Source: UBA6918 sp040754425
Lineage (GTDB): Bacteria > Pseudomonadota > Gammaproteobacteria > Burkholderiales > Thiobacillaceae
DNA length: 64,000 bases
Direction: 5' to 3'
NCBI GenBank assembly: GCA_040754425.1
Contig: JBFMCR010000032.1
Location: forward strand, 1 to 64,000
Below, in pieces: positions 41,183 to 53,127 of this stretch. The notes below the pieces were generated by a model. That model had not been told where the DNA came from. It saw only the letters and a program-made list of their open reading frames with translations, and did not search any database. The number at the start of each line of letters is the position of its first letter. The stretch's first letter is position 1. Made by a program: the position numbers and the translations under genes.

Positions 41183-42132
41183 GGTTTTGACTTCTTCTTC
41201 GCGGGCAGGCAATGTTCGACCAGATCGACCTTCAGCTTGTCGCAATTGATCATGCGATGCTTGAGCGCAGGCAGGCTCTTCCTGAGGCCGGCCTGGTAGG
41301 CCGGGTTGATGTTGGCCACGACCACGCCGGAACCGCGCGGCAGGCGGTCCAGCACCACCCCCCAGGGATCGACGATCATGGTGTCGCCGTGGGTCTCGCG
41401 TCCCGACAGATGATAGCCGCCCTGCGCCGGCGCTATGACATAGGCCAGATTTTCGATGGCGCGCGCGCGCACCAGGGTTTCGAAATGGGCCTTGCCGGTG
41501 GTGGCGGTGAATGCGGACGGTACCACGATCATGTCCACGTCCTTCATGGCCCGGTACAGTTCGGGAAAGCGCAGGTCGTAACAGATCGACAGACCCATGC
41601 GTCCGAGCGGCGTATCCAGCACCACGATGCGGGTCCCGGGCTCGATGGTTTTTTCTTCGCGATAGTGTTCAGTGCCGAGGTCCAGGCCGAACAGGTGGAT
41701 CTTGTCGTAGCGTGCGGCCAGCTTGCCCTTGTCGTCGTAAACGAGGCAGCTGTTCCTCACCTTGTCGGCAGCGGAGGCTTCGAGCGGCACCGAACCGCCC
41801 ACCAGCCAGATGCCGTGGCGCTTGGCCATGCGCGAAAGAAAACTCTGGATCGGGCCCTTGCCCTCGATCTCGCGCACAGCGACCTTGTCGGTGTCCTTCA
41901 TGCCCATGATGGCAAAGTATTCCGGCAAGGCCACCAGTTTCGCGCCCATCTTCACCGCCTGTTCGATCAGGCGCTCGGCCTCGGACAGGTTGGCTGCGAC
42001 ATTCGGACCCGAAGCCATCTGGATGGCGGCGACCCGGATCGCGCCCGCAGCCGGGGCGGGCTTTTTCGCTGCCGGCTGCCTGCCGCGGGAACCCTTGGTG
42101 GATGCGACTGAAGATGTTTTCCTGACTGTCAT
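41179..42132 (-). CDS. Nitrilase-superfamily amidohydrolase (Nit1/Nit2-like)
   Basis: The 317-residue protein has the catalytic triad of the carbon-nitrogen hydrolase family: Glu in ALPEYFAIMG, Lys in YDKIHLFGLDL and Cys in GLSICYDLRFPE. In this gene order it is probably the deaminated-glutathione amidase or omega-amidase type. The first 36 residues are an unusual Lys/Ala/Ser/Pro-rich tail before the domain starts at IRVAAIQMAS. The gene overlaps both neighbours by ATGA, so yhdP-nit-tldD is a tightly coupled operon. Confidence 0.9.
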   Translation of the reverse strand: MTVRKTSSVASTKGSRGRQPAAKKPAPAAGAIRVAAIQMASGPNVAANLSEAERLIEQAVKMGAKLVALPEYFAIMGMKDTDKVAVREIEGKGPIQSFLSRMAKRHGIWLVGGSVPLEASAADKVRNSCLVYDDKGKLAARYDKIHLFGLDLGTEHYREEKTIEPGTRIVVLDTPLGRMGLSICYDLRFPELYRAMKDVDMIVVPSAFTATTGKAHFETLVRARAIENLAYVIAPAQGGYHLSGRETHGDTMIVDPWGVVLDRLPRGSGVVVANINPAYQAGLRKSLPALKHRMINCDKLKVDLVEHCLPAKKKSKP

Positions 42133-45100
42133 GGTTGTGATTCTTTTTCCTGTTGGGTTTTCGGCTTTCCCAGCTTGGTGACGGTCGGGTTGTCCCATGA
42201 GCCCTCCACCAGGTATTCGAAGGATGCAGCCTCGTCAAAGGGGTTTTGCAGGACCTTCTGCACCACCAGCGCGCCAACGCCGGCAACCGGGCCGCCGAGC
42301 AAGGCGCCCGCCATGGCTACACCTTCGGATATTTTCGGGGAGACCTTTACGCGCAGCTTGACCGACTCGTCTCTGAGCTGGGCCTGGCCGGACATTCTGA
42401 CGTTGGCGGAAGGCCCGCTCATCAGAAAGTCGCTGGTATAGACCGTACCGTTTGCCACTTGCATGGTAGAGGAAATCGTATCGAAAGCGAACCCTTCGGA
42501 AAAGACATCGCGAAAGTCCAGGGTGATGCGGCGCGGCAGCGACTGCAGGCTGGCGATGCCGAGAAGCTTGCCGGCACCCGGCTCGACCTGCAGGAACTGG
42601 CCATTTTTCGCTTCCAGCCTGAGCGTGCCGTCCAGCGTTTCGAAACTGAAATCCGCCGGCGAGCGTGGCCAGGTGACCTCTCCCTTGACCGTCGCCGTGC
42701 CTTTGCTGAGGGCGTTGGCATAGCCGAAACGTTCGAGCAATTTGCCGGCATCGAGTATCTGGGCATCGACTTTCATGCGCGTTTCGCCCAGCCCGCTGTC
42801 CTTCCAGACGCCCTCCATGCTGATCACGCTGTCGGCATGGGTCAGGTTGAGCTGCTCGATGGCCATGCCGGTCGGCATGCCATGCGCCACGACTTCGAGT
42901 TTTCCCATGGGTCGGCTGCCAAACCTGAGTTCATCGACTTCCAGGTCGAAGGCCGGGAAATCGGCCGCCTGCAGGCGCATCGCCGCTGCGCCGGCATTGT
43001 CCGCATAGGGAATCGGGTCAGGCAGCACGAAACGCTCGAAGCGGGCGGAAATGCGCTCCGGGTTTTCGCCCTCGGCACGGCGGTAGGCCACATTGCCCGA
43101 CATCTCACGGCCCGTCACCGACACGCGCAACAGCTTGCCCTTGAGTGCGCCGCTGATGTTGATGTCGTTGAACCGGCGGCCGAGGAATTCGAGACTGCCA
43201 AGGCCGAGGTTGATGCTCGACACCATGGCATTGCCGCCGTGTCCCGGCGGCAGGATGTCCGCCCAGCCGCCGAGGTTGAACTCGTTCACCTTGCCGGTGA
43301 TTTTCATGCCCGGCTCGGCCGGCAAGACTGCCCTGCCGCCGAAATTCAGTTCGCCGCGTTCGAACCGGAAACCCGCCGGGGTGGGCACCGAAGTCCACAC
43401 TGCGGTGGCGACATCGCCGTACTGAAGCGAAGATTTTTTGTTTCCGTTGTCCAGGCTTTGCTGCTGGAAAAGGAATCGCGCCGGCTTGTTCGCGGGTTTT
43501 TGCAAAGGCGCAGGCAGGCGCGCCTCCAGGCCGAGCAGGTTCGATTCCAGGCGGAAAGCGGGTCTGCCGCGTTCCAGGTTGAGCTCGCCCTTCCAGCCGG
43601 ATTTTCCGGACAAGCGGTCGGCGATGCCCTGGCCAAACCAGGTGGCGAGCGCAGGGGCGGTGAAACTGCCCTGCCCCTGCACCTGTACGCGACCGTTCTC
43701 GGTGGCGACCTTCAACTCGGCCGGACCGCCCAGAATGTACGCCGTGATTTTTTGCGCCCTGACCGTGTCGCCGGTGAAATCCAGATCGCCGCTGACCTGT
43801 TCGAGGCGCGGCAAGTCGGGGCCGGGGAAAACGGTGTTGCCGGCAAAACTCAACCTGCCTGCCAGGCTCGTGTCCTCGCTGTGTCGCAGGGGAACCGTGA
43901 TGTTCATGTCGAGGCGCAAGTCGCCGGTGGCGCTCATTTCCTCCGTCAGGCCGTCGATCTTTTCGCTCACGGGACTGAAATTCACGAAACGGATGAGCTC
44001 CTGCGCCGGACCGGCAGCCTCCCCCTCGACTTGCAGAATCGTTTCCGGCGCATCCAGATCCGGAATCACCGCCTCGACCTTGCCGAGACGGGCGCCAAAG
44101 ATCCTTGCCTTGTCGGCACGGACTTCCATGCGCACACCGTCGAACAAGAGTTCCCCTTCGATGTCCTCTATTTGCGGATAGTCGTGCGCGAACCGCACCT
44201 TGCCGCCATGCAACTTGCCGGTCACTTTGAACGTGCCGTCATGCGGCGTGCGGAAGGGGAACTTCGCGAGGTCGCCCTGCAGCCTGAAGCTGCCTTCCTT
44301 CACTTCGCCGCCGAGGATGCCGTTTCTCAGCCACGCCTGGGTATCCTCGTTCACGCTGAAGGGAAGGTAGCGCTGTATTCTGGGACCCCGCGCCCGATCC
44401 AGCCGTCCCGTGAGGTCGGCCACGCCCGGACCTTGCCCGCCCAACTGGTAGCGCCCATACATCGTGGCGGCGAAATCCGTGTTGGAAAGCACCGCCTCGG
44501 CAATCTCGAGGTTGTAACGCTTGTCCTTCTGGCGTTTCCAGCCACCGCGCACGTTCAGGATGTCGAAGCGGAACTGCGGTTCGGCAAAATGTTCCGGCAG
44601 GTCGAAACCGCCTTGCCTGGCCGCAATGTCATAACGGCCTTTTTCCTCGTTGCCGGCCAGCATGCCGCTGAGATTGCTCGCCCCCGGACGCGACTCACCC
44701 GCGGCCCAGCCCAGGCCGGCAAAGCGCACATCGATGCTGAATTTTTTCGGCGTCGGCCACGCACCCTGCCAGCGCGCATCCAGGCTGTCTATGCGCCCCC
44801 GCGGCGCGAACTCGGCGATGCGCGCTTTCCACGATGCCTCCAGCGGCAGCGTGGGCGCCAGCGCTGCCAGCTGGGTCAGCGAAGCCCGTGCCGCCGTGAG
44901 CCTTTGCTCGCCATCGCCCCAGGTGAAGGAAAAATCGAACGGATCGGCCGCCGCGCCCTTCCTGTCGGCAAGCGACAGTCCACGCACATAAAGCGTCTGC
45001 GAACTGCCGGACTTGGCCGTCTTGCGGGCCCAGCCGGCTTCCCCGTGCAGTTTCGCCAGGTCCACGGGGGCTGCAAGCTGCGGGGTTTCGACATACACAT

Positions 45101-45950
45101 CGGCCAGATGCAGCTTGAGCCGGCTCGCCGACAGGCGGCCTTCGTCCAGTTCCAGGCTGGCTTCGACGCTGCCGTGGCCGCGCGCCTGCGCATATTCGGG
45201 CGGCAGCCACGGCCGCCACGACGCCAGCTCCAGCGCTCCGATCCTGAACGAGGCCTTGCCATGCCAGTCCTCAGGCCGGGCGAGGCTGCTGCCGTACATC
45301 ACCCCTTCCAGCGCCAGCGCGGTGGCGACACGGGCAGGCGGCGTCATGCTGGCCTGGAAGGCATGGCGGGTAAACAGGTTCTGCATGCTCAGGGACACAT
45401 TGCTCAGTACCAGCGGCCGGCCGCCGCGCGTGTCATCCACCCAGGCCACCGTCGCGCCCTGCATGCGCAGCTTGCCCTGACGGAGCAGCCAGTCGCTGAA
45501 GGCGGTATCCGGACTGCCGGGATCGACCGTAAAGCCGCCGAAATGGATGATGCCGTCCGGCGCCCGGCGCACGATCAGGCCGGGAGCGGTAACGAAAAGC
45601 TCGTGGAACCTCGGTTCCAGGGCGAGCAGCGTGCGCCAGCCGAAGCTGCCTTCCATCCGGCTGAAATAAAGCAGGGGACGCGCGCCCTCGGAAATGCGCA
45701 CCCCATCCATGGCAAAGCGCGGCCGCGCCCCGCCCCACTCGCCAGACAATTTGTCGAAGGTCACGGTGTAGCCGGTGGCTGCGGAAAGGAGCCTCTCCAC
45801 ATCGTCCTTGTAGCGCGGCAGGTTCGGGAACATTACCCAGTACAGCCAGGCCAGTACCACTGCGGGAACGGCGGCCGCGATCCCGCCCAGCGTCCACAGC
45901 CAGCGGGAGCGCAGCACGGAAGTAAAGTTGAAATTGACCATACCGCCCAT
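42129..45950 (-). CDS. yhdP: YhdP-family AsmA-like envelope protein (DUF3971)
   Basis: The 1273-residue protein is close to E. coli YhdP in length. A single N-terminal membrane helix (about residues 16-40) is followed by a long beta-rich periplasmic region, including the DUF3971 segment and a C-terminal AsmA-like domain with GGPVAGVGALVVQKVLQNP. Such proteins bridge inner and outer membranes and move phospholipids. The start at 45950 follows AGGCAAT; an ATG at 45941 is possible. The neighbours nit and tldD follow with ATGA overlaps. Confidence 0.9.
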   Translation of the reverse strand: MGGMVNFNFTSVLRSRWLWTLGGIAAAVPAVVLAWLYWVMFPNLPRYKDDVERLLSAATGYTVTFDKLSGEWGGARPRFAMDGVRISEGARPLLYFSRMEGSFGWRTLLALEPRFHELFVTAPGLIVRRAPDGIIHFGGFTVDPGSPDTAFSDWLLRQGKLRMQGATVAWVDDTRGGRPLVLSNVSLSMQNLFTRHAFQASMTPPARVATALALEGVMYGSSLARPEDWHGKASFRIGALELASWRPWLPPEYAQARGHGSVEASLELDEGRLSASRLKLHLADVYVETPQLAAPVDLAKLHGEAGWARKTAKSGSSQTLYVRGLSLADRKGAAADPFDFSFTWGDGEQRLTAARASLTQLAALAPTLPLEASWKARIAEFAPRGRIDSLDARWQGAWPTPKKFSIDVRFAGLGWAAGESRPGASNLSGMLAGNEEKGRYDIAARQGGFDLPEHFAEPQFRFDILNVRGGWKRQKDKRYNLEIAEAVLSNTDFAATMYGRYQLGGQGPGVADLTGRLDRARGPRIQRYLPFSVNEDTQAWLRNGILGGEVKEGSFRLQGDLAKFPFRTPHDGTFKVTGKLHGGKVRFAHDYPQIEDIEGELLFDGVRMEVRADKARIFGARLGKVEAVIPDLDAPETILQVEGEAAGPAQELIRFVNFSPVSEKIDGLTEEMSATGDLRLDMNITVPLRHSEDTSLAGRLSFAGNTVFPGPDLPRLEQVSGDLDFTGDTVRAQKITAYILGGPAELKVATENGRVQVQGQGSFTAPALATWFGQGIADRLSGKSGWKGELNLERGRPAFRLESNLLGLEARLPAPLQKPANKPARFLFQQQSLDNGNKKSSLQYGDVATAVWTSVPTPAGFRFERGELNFGGRAVLPAEPGMKITGKVNEFNLGGWADILPPGHGGNAMVSSINLGLGSLEFLGRRFNDINISGALKGKLLRVSVTGREMSGNVAYRRAEGENPERISARFERFVLPDPIPYADNAGAAAMRLQAADFPAFDLEVDELRFGSRPMGKLEVVAHGMPTGMAIEQLNLTHADSVISMEGVWKDSGLGETRMKVDAQILDAGKLLERFGYANALSKGTATVKGEVTWPRSPADFSFETLDGTLRLEAKNGQFLQVEPGAGKLLGIASLQSLPRRITLDFRDVFSEGFAFDTISSTMQVANGTVYTSDFLMSGPSANVRMSGQAQLRDESVKLRVKVSPKISEGVAMAGALLGGPVAGVGALVVQKVLQNPFDEAASFEYLVEGSWDNPTVTKLGKPKTQQEKESQP

Positions 45951-46006
45951 TCTATTGCCTGTTGAACCGGCGCCCCCGGACCGGCAGCCTGTCACACGGC
46001 ATTTTT

Positions 46007-46378
46007 TTATTCACCCGGCTTTAAGGCCGCGAGTTGCCGGCGGTCGCGCTTGGTCGGCCGGCCTTTGATCCCGCGCGCGGGTTCCTGCCTCAGCCTGCGC
46101 ATGGCCGCCTGCTCCTCGCGCCGGACGCGGCTCGCGGGCGTTTCCTCGTAAAGGCTTTGCGCCACGACGGCCGTGCCGCGCCTGTCGGTGAGGCCAAGCA
46201 CGGTCACTTCCCATTCGAATTCGCCCGCACGCACGCGCAGGCTGTCGCCCACGCGGATTTCCCTGGCCGGCTTGCAGCGCTCGCCGTTCAGATGCACCTT
46301 GCCGCTGTCCACGGCCTGTGCCGCAAGCGAACGGGTCTTGAAGAATCTTGCGGCCCACAGCCACTTGTCCATGCGCAT
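46007..46378 (-). CDS. hslR: S4-domain heat shock protein Hsp15
   Basis: The 123-residue protein begins MDKWLWAARFFKTRSLAAQAV and has the S4 RNA-binding fold (GKVHLNGERCKPAREIRVGD), followed by a basic C-terminal tail. This is the Hsp15 pattern: it binds free 50S subunits carrying a nascent peptidyl-tRNA after heat shock. It lies just upstream of yhdP on the same strand with 56 bases between. Confidence 0.93.
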   Translation of the reverse strand: MRMDKWLWAARFFKTRSLAAQAVDSGKVHLNGERCKPAREIRVGDSLRVRAGEFEWEVTVLGLTDRRGTAVVAQSLYEETPASRVRREEQAAMRRLRQEPARGIKGRPTKRDRRQLAALKPGE

Positions 46379-46510
46379 ACAAAAATCAGTCTTCGGTCGT
46401 CAGCGTCAGCCAAAGCATACGTCATGCGAAAACCGAAGGCTGATGGCCGACAACTCTTTTCTGTGACAATGCCGGCTTGGCAAGTTCACGAAACGATACC
46501 GGGAGAAACC

Positions 46511-47071
46511 ATGACCCCCAAGATCCTCGCCTTTGCTGGCAGCACGCGCCGCGGTTCCCTCAATCGCCAGGCCCTGGACCACGCCGTGGCCGGCGCACGC
46601 GATGCCGGCGCCGAGCTCACACTCATCGACTTGAGAGACTTCAGCCTGCCGCTTTACAACGGCGATCTCGAACTCAGCCACGGCCTGCCGGAAGCGGCTG
46701 TGCGGCTGAAGGCGCTGTTCAAGTCGCATCACGGCCTGCTGCTGGCCTGCCCGGAATACAACGGTTCGATCACGCCGCTCTTGAAAAACACGCTGGACTG
46801 GGTGTCGCGCGAGCACGACGGCGAATCCGGCCTCGTGCCCTACGAGGGCAAGCTCGCGGCGCTGGTGGCCGCCTCGGCCGGCAGTCTCGGCGGATTGCGG
46901 GGCTTGAGGCATGTGCGCGAGATCCTCACCACCCTGCAGGTGCTGGTGATCCCGAAACAGATGGGGCTGGCACAGGCCGACAGGGAACTGGCCGACCCGG
47001 CCTCGCCCAGACTGAAAGGCCTCGCCGATACCGGCAAGGCCCTGGCTGACGCGATCCGGCGCTGGGGCTGA
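46511..47071 (+). CDS. NADPH-dependent FMN reductase-like flavoprotein
   Basis: The 186-residue protein has the flavodoxin-like fold of the ChrR/azoreductase type: FAGSTRRGSLNRQAL binds the FMN phosphate, CPEYNGSITPLLKNTLDWVSR is the family signature, and AASAGSLGGLRG follows. It reduces flavin, quinone or azo/chromate compounds with NADPH. The ATG at 46511 has GGGAG at proper spacing. It is convergent with acs (12 bases between). Confidence 0.92.
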   Translation: MTPKILAFAGSTRRGSLNRQALDHAVAGARDAGAELTLIDLRDFSLPLYNGDLELSHGLPEAAVRLKALFKSHHGLLLACPEYNGSITPLLKNTLDWVSREHDGESGLVPYEGKLAALVAASAGSLGGLRGLRHVREILTTLQVLVIPKQMGLAQADRELADPASPRLKGLADTGKALADAIRRWG

Positions 47072-47083
47072 GCCCGCGCAGAT

Positions 47084-49057
<1,974 letters not shown>

Positions 49058-49072
49058 TGTCGATCTCCTGGA

Positions 49073-49100
49073 TTGGCCGAGGCTCGATTGGGGTTATATT
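49073..49100 (+). promoter_or_regulatory. Possible glnE promoter
   Basis: TTGGCC (49073-49078) and TATATT (49095-49100) with a 16-base spacer lie in the divergent acs-glnE gap, 34 bases before the glnE start. Confidence 0.35.
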
Positions 49101-49134
49101 GATAAGAAACAAGCATACCAAACCCGACTTGCTC

Positions 49135-51810
49135 ATGTCTGCCCCTTCCCTCGCACCGCTGCGCGCCGTCTCGCGCCATGCCTGCCGACTGCTCGACAGC
49201 CGGCCCGGCCTCGAGGCCGAAACGCTTGCCGCCCTCGATAGTCCGTTCAGCCGCAGCGAAATGGAGGCGTTTCTGGCCACGCGACTGCCCGCCGCGGAAG
49301 CCGGACAGGATGAGGGCATCCTCAAAAGCGTACTGCGCCAGATGAAACACCGCGTGTGGCTGCGCACCGCCGCGCGCGACATCGCCGGTCTCGCCCCGCT
49401 GGAGGAGGTCACCGGCGCGTTTTCCGACCTGGCCGAACTCTCCATCCGCACCGCGCAGGATTTCCACACGCGCGAACTCGCCGCAAAACACGGCCAGCCG
49501 GCGAACGAAGACGGCAGCCCCATGCAGCTGGTAGTCGTGGGCATGGGCAAGCTGGGCGGGCGCGAGCTCAACGTCTCCTCCGACATCGACCTCATTTATC
49601 TTTATCCCGAAGAAGGCGAAACCGCAGGCCCCTCGCCCATTTCGCACCATGAATTTTTCGTGCGCCTGGGTCGGAAACTCAGCGCCGCCATTTCGGAAAA
49701 CACCGCCGACGGCTATGTATTTCGGGTCGATCTGCGCCTGCGGCCCTGGGGCGATTCGGGGCCGCTGGCCATGAGCTACGCCATGCTGGAGGACTACCTC
49801 AGCCTGCACGGCCGCCCCTGGGAGCGCTATGCCTGGATCAAGGGCCGCGCGCTCACCGGCGCGGGTAACGGCGAACTCGATGCCATCGTGCGCCCCTTCG
49901 TGTTCCGCAAATACCTCGACTTCGGCGCCTACCAGTCACTGCGCGACCTGCACGCGCAAATCCGCGCCGAGGTGGCAAGAAAGGATCGCCACAACGACAT
50001 CAAGCTCGGCCCCGGCGGCATCCGCGAAATCGAGTTCATCGCCCAGGTGTTCCAGCTGATCCGCGGCGGCCGCGTGCCGGCCCTGCGCGTGCGGCCCACC
50101 CAGGAGGTCCTGAAAACCCTGGCCGCCGAGCGACTGCTGCCCGAGGACGCCGTGGGCACCCTGCTTTCGGCCTACCGTTTCCTGCGCAAGCTCGAACACC
50201 GCCTGCAATACCTGGACGACGCGCAAACCCAGACCCTGCCGAATGATGCGCAAAGCCAGGCCAGAATCGCGCAGGCCATGAACTTCGAGGACTGGAACGG
50301 ACTGCTTGCGGAACTCGACCGCCACCGCGGCAAGGTCGAACAGCATTTCGACCAAGTGTTCGCCGCGCCGCAGACCGACCAGTCCGCCCACCCCTTGCAG
50401 GCGGTTTGGCTCGACCCTGCCGGGCAGGCAGAGCGGCTGGCCGAACTGGGCTACCGGCGTGCCGAAGACAGCGCCCGGCGCCTTGCGCATCTGCGTGAGC
50501 TGTCGCAGCACAGGTTCACCGAATCCGCGCGCATCCGCGTGGACAGCCTGATGCCGCCCATCATCGAACTGGCGGCGCAACAGGCGCATCCGGACGAAAC
50601 CCTGGGCAGGCTCGCCGACCTCATCGAAGCCGTCGCCCGGCGCCAGACCTATCTCGCCCTGCTTGCCGAATACCCCGCCGCGTTGAACCAGCTGGCACGG
50701 CTGTTCTCGGCCAGCCCCTGGGCTGCGCAACTGGTGACGCGGCAGCCGCAACTGCTGGACGAACTCATCGACCCGCGCCAGCTCTTCACCCCACCCGACT
50801 GGGATGCGCTGGCTAAACGGCTTGCGCAGACGCTGGACGAGGAAACCGGCGACACGGAAGCGCAGATGGACCGCCTGCGCCGCTTCAAGCAGGTGCAGAC
50901 CCTGCACCTCCTGGCGCAGGACGTGGCCGGGCGGTTGAAACTGGAAACCCTGTCCGACCATCTCGCCGATCTCGCCGACATCCTGCTCGCCGAGACTTTG
51001 AGACGCGCCTGGGCCACGCTGCCCAGACGACATCTGGAAGCGCCGCGCTTTGCCATCATCGGCTACGGCAAGCTGGGCGGCAAGGAACTGGGCTACGCCT
51101 CCGACCTCGACCTCGTGTTTCTCTACGACGACGACACGCCCGACGCCGGAACGATTTATGCGCGGCTGGCGCAAAAGCTCAGCACCTGGCTCACCACCGC
51201 CACCGGCGCCGGCGTGCTCTATGACATCGACCTGCGCCTGCGCCCGGACGGCGCCTCGGGCCTTCTGGTGAGTTCCATCGAGGCCTTCGCGGACTATCAG
51301 CGCAACCACGCCTGGACCTGGGAGCATCAGGCTTTGACACGCGCGCGCTTCGTCTGCGGCGACGCCGGCGTGGGCGAAAAATTCGAGGCCGTCCGCCGCG
51401 CCATCCTCACGCTGCCGCGCGATCCGGAAAAACTGAAGGAAGACGTGCTGGCCATGCGCCGGAAAATGCGCGACGGCCATCCCAACCCCACGGAGCTGTT
51501 CGACCTCAAGCACGATGCCGGCGGCATCGTCGACGTCGAGTTCGCCGTGCAGTACATGATCCTGCTGCATGGCAAGGACTATCCTGCCCTGCTCGACAAC
51601 GTCGGCAACATCGCCCTCCTGAAGCGCTGCGGCGAGCTGGGCCTGCTGCCTGCCGATATTGCCGAACCCGCTGCAAACGCCTACCGCGAACTGCGGCGCG
51701 CCCAGCATGCGGTAAAACTGGCGGGGGTGGAGCATGCACGGCTCGAAAAAACTGCGCTCGCTCCCGAACAGGCCGCCGTCACGCGCCTGTGGCAAACGGT
51801 TTTTGCCTGA
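49135..51810 (+). CDS. glnE: Glutamine synthetase adenylyltransferase/deadenylase
   Basis: The 891-residue protein has two nucleotidyltransferase domains, with SDIDLIYLYPEEG in the N-terminal deadenylase half and GGKELGYASDLDLVFLYDDD in the C-terminal adenylylase half; both Asp pairs are present. It switches glutamine synthetase off and on according to PII state. The ATG at 49135 gives the normal N-terminus but has no clear ribosome binding site. ilvE follows after 66 bases on the same strand. Confidence 0.95.
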   Translation: MSAPSLAPLRAVSRHACRLLDSRPGLEAETLAALDSPFSRSEMEAFLATRLPAAEAGQDEGILKSVLRQMKHRVWLRTAARDIAGLAPLEEVTGAFSDLAELSIRTAQDFHTRELAAKHGQPANEDGSPMQLVVVGMGKLGGRELNVSSDIDLIYLYPEEGETAGPSPISHHEFFVRLGRKLSAAISENTADGYVFRVDLRLRPWGDSGPLAMSYAMLEDYLSLHGRPWERYAWIKGRALTGAGNGELDAIVRPFVFRKYLDFGAYQSLRDLHAQIRAEVARKDRHNDIKLGPGGIREIEFIAQVFQLIRGGRVPALRVRPTQEVLKTLAAERLLPEDAVGTLLSAYRFLRKLEHRLQYLDDAQTQTLPNDAQSQARIAQAMNFEDWNGLLAELDRHRGKVEQHFDQVFAAPQTDQSAHPLQAVWLDPAGQAERLAELGYRRAEDSARRLAHLRELSQHRFTESARIRVDSLMPPIIELAAQQAHPDETLGRLADLIEAVARRQTYLALLAEYPAALNQLARLFSASPWAAQLVTRQPQLLDELIDPRQLFTPPDWDALAKRLAQTLDEETGDTEAQMDRLRRFKQVQTLHLLAQDVAGRLKLETLSDHLADLADILLAETLRRAWATLPRRHLEAPRFAIIGYGKLGGKELGYASDLDLVFLYDDDTPDAGTIYARLAQKLSTWLTTATGAGVLYDIDLRLRPDGASGLLVSSIEAFADYQRNHAWTWEHQALTRARFVCGDAGVGEKFEAVRRAILTLPRDPEKLKEDVLAMRRKMRDGHPNPTELFDLKHDAGGIVDVEFAVQYMILLHGKDYPALLDNVGNIALLKRCGELGLLPADIAEPAANAYRELRRAQHAVKLAGVEHARLEKTALAPEQAAVTRLWQTVFA

Positions 51811-51876
51811 GCAGGCCGGCCAAGCCTTTGATACAATTTTCCTTTTCCGATCAATACGAAGCTCCGGAGTTTCATT

Positions 51877-52797
51877 ATGTCGATGGCCGACCGCGACGGC
51901 GTCATCTGGTATGACGGCAAACTGGTGAACTGGCGTGATGCCACCACCCATGTGCTGACCCACACCCTGCACTACGGCATGGGCGTATTCGAAGGCGTGC
52001 GCGCCTACCAGACCGACAAGGGCGCAGCGATTTTCCGCCTGCAGGAACACACCGACCGCCTGTTCCGCTCCGCCCACATCCTGGGCATGAAAATGCCCTA
52101 TTCGAAAGACGTGATCAACGAGGCGCAGAGGCTGGCGGTGCGCGAGAACGAGCTGGAATCGGCCTACATCCGGCCGATGGCTTTTTACGGCGCCGAAGCC
52201 ATGGGCATCTCGGCGAAGAACCTGTCGGTGCACGTCATCGTCGCGGCCTGGCCGTGGGGCACCTATCTCGGCAAGGAAGCGCTGGAGCGCGGCATTCGGG
52301 TCAAGACCTCTTCCTTCTCCCGCCACCACGTCAACGTTACCATGTGCAAGGCCAAGGCCAACGGCAACTACATGAACTCCATCCTCGCGCACAAGGAAGC
52401 CGAGACGGACGGCTATGACGAGGCCCTGCTGCTCGACACCGACGGCTTCGTTTCCGAAGGCTCGGGCGAGAACATCTTCATCGTGCGTAACGGCAGGCTC
52501 TACACGCCCGACCCCAGCTCCGCCCTGGTCGGGCTCACGCGCGACACCGTCATCCAGCTGGCGCAGGAAAACGGCATCGAGGTGGTCGAAAAGCGCATCA
52601 CCCGCGACGAGGTATACATCGCCGACGAGGCCTTCTTCACCGGCACCGCCGCCGAAGTCACCCCCATCCGCGAGCTCGACAACCGCACCATCGGCGAAGG
52701 CACGCGCGGCCCGATCACGCAAAAGCTGCAGGCGCTCTATTTCGACTGCGTGCAGGGTCGCTCGCCCCGGCACGAAGCCTGGCTGACTTACGTTTAA
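51877..52797 (+). CDS. ilvE: Branched-chain amino acid aminotransferase
   Basis: The 306-residue protein is a class IV PLP aminotransferase: THTLHYGMGVFEGVRAY, the PLP-lysine region CKAKANGNYMNS and EGSGENIFIV. It makes the last step to Leu, Ile and Val. CGGAG precedes the start. TACAAT about 40 bases upstream may be a -10 box giving it its own promoter. The next gene is a CHCC zinc-finger protein, a pairing common in betaproteobacteria. Confidence 0.96.
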   Translation: MSMADRDGVIWYDGKLVNWRDATTHVLTHTLHYGMGVFEGVRAYQTDKGAAIFRLQEHTDRLFRSAHILGMKMPYSKDVINEAQRLAVRENELESAYIRPMAFYGAEAMGISAKNLSVHVIVAAWPWGTYLGKEALERGIRVKTSSFSRHHVNVTMCKAKANGNYMNSILAHKEAETDGYDEALLLDTDGFVSEGSGENIFIVRNGRLYTPDPSSALVGLTRDTVIQLAQENGIEVVEKRITRDEVYIADEAFFTGTAAEVTPIRELDNRTIGEGTRGPITQKLQALYFDCVQGRSPRHEAWLTYV

Positions 52798-52810
52798 CCC
52801 CGAAGAGGCG

Positions 52811-52880
52811 AACAAAGAGGACATGAGGACAAGAGACAAGGCAACAGAGGGCTTCCTCCTGTCCTCTTGTCCTCCTTGTT
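52811..52880. repeat. Tandem-arm inverted repeat between ilvE and the zinc-finger gene
   Basis: The purine arm (52811-52835) is built of AAAGAGGAC, ATGAGGAC and AAGAG units. The pyrimidine arm (52855-52880) complements it. Relative to transcription it is the same element, in the same orientation, as the one upstream of recR. It ends 22 bases before the zinc-finger gene start. Confidence 0.75.
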
Positions 52881-52902
52881 AAAGATTTTTCAGGAATCCG
52901 TC

Positions 52903-53103
52903 ATGGCAGAACAATCAGAAAATACCCGCCGCATCATCGAAGTGAGTCCTTCGCAACTGCCGCTGCACTGCCCGCTGCCGGAACACACGGCGTGGAACGC
53001 GCACCCGCGGGTGTTTCTGCCCATCGAAAAAACCGGCGAGGCGCTCTGCCCCTACTGCGGCACCCTTTACAGGCTGCGTGGCGGCGCGCGCGCCGGCCAC
53101 TGA
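52903..53103 (+). CDS. CHCC zinc-finger protein
   Basis: The 66-residue protein shows the C-x10-H-x14-C-x2-C zinc ligands of the zf-CHCC family (C23, H34, C49, C52 in CPYCGTLY). The family includes bacterial homologues of the mitochondrial complex I NDUFS6 subunit, with unknown bacterial role. The ATG at 52903 is chosen for the normal N-terminus. The next gene starts 24 bases after the stop. Confidence 0.9.
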   Translation: MAEQSENTRRIIEVSPSQLPLHCPLPEHTAWNAHPRVFLPIEKTGEALCPYCGTLYRLRGGARAGH

Positions 53104-53127
53104 CGGGCGCCTCGTCTTGAATTGAGC

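Noticed and set aside
42246..45965. 1239-codon plus-strand frame opposite yhdP
   Set aside because: Its composition is that of an antisense shadow, while the minus strand encodes a recognisable full-length YhdP.
49936..52839. 967-codon minus-strand frame opposite glnE and ilvE
   Set aside because: It spans two well supported genes in antisense and shows no domain.
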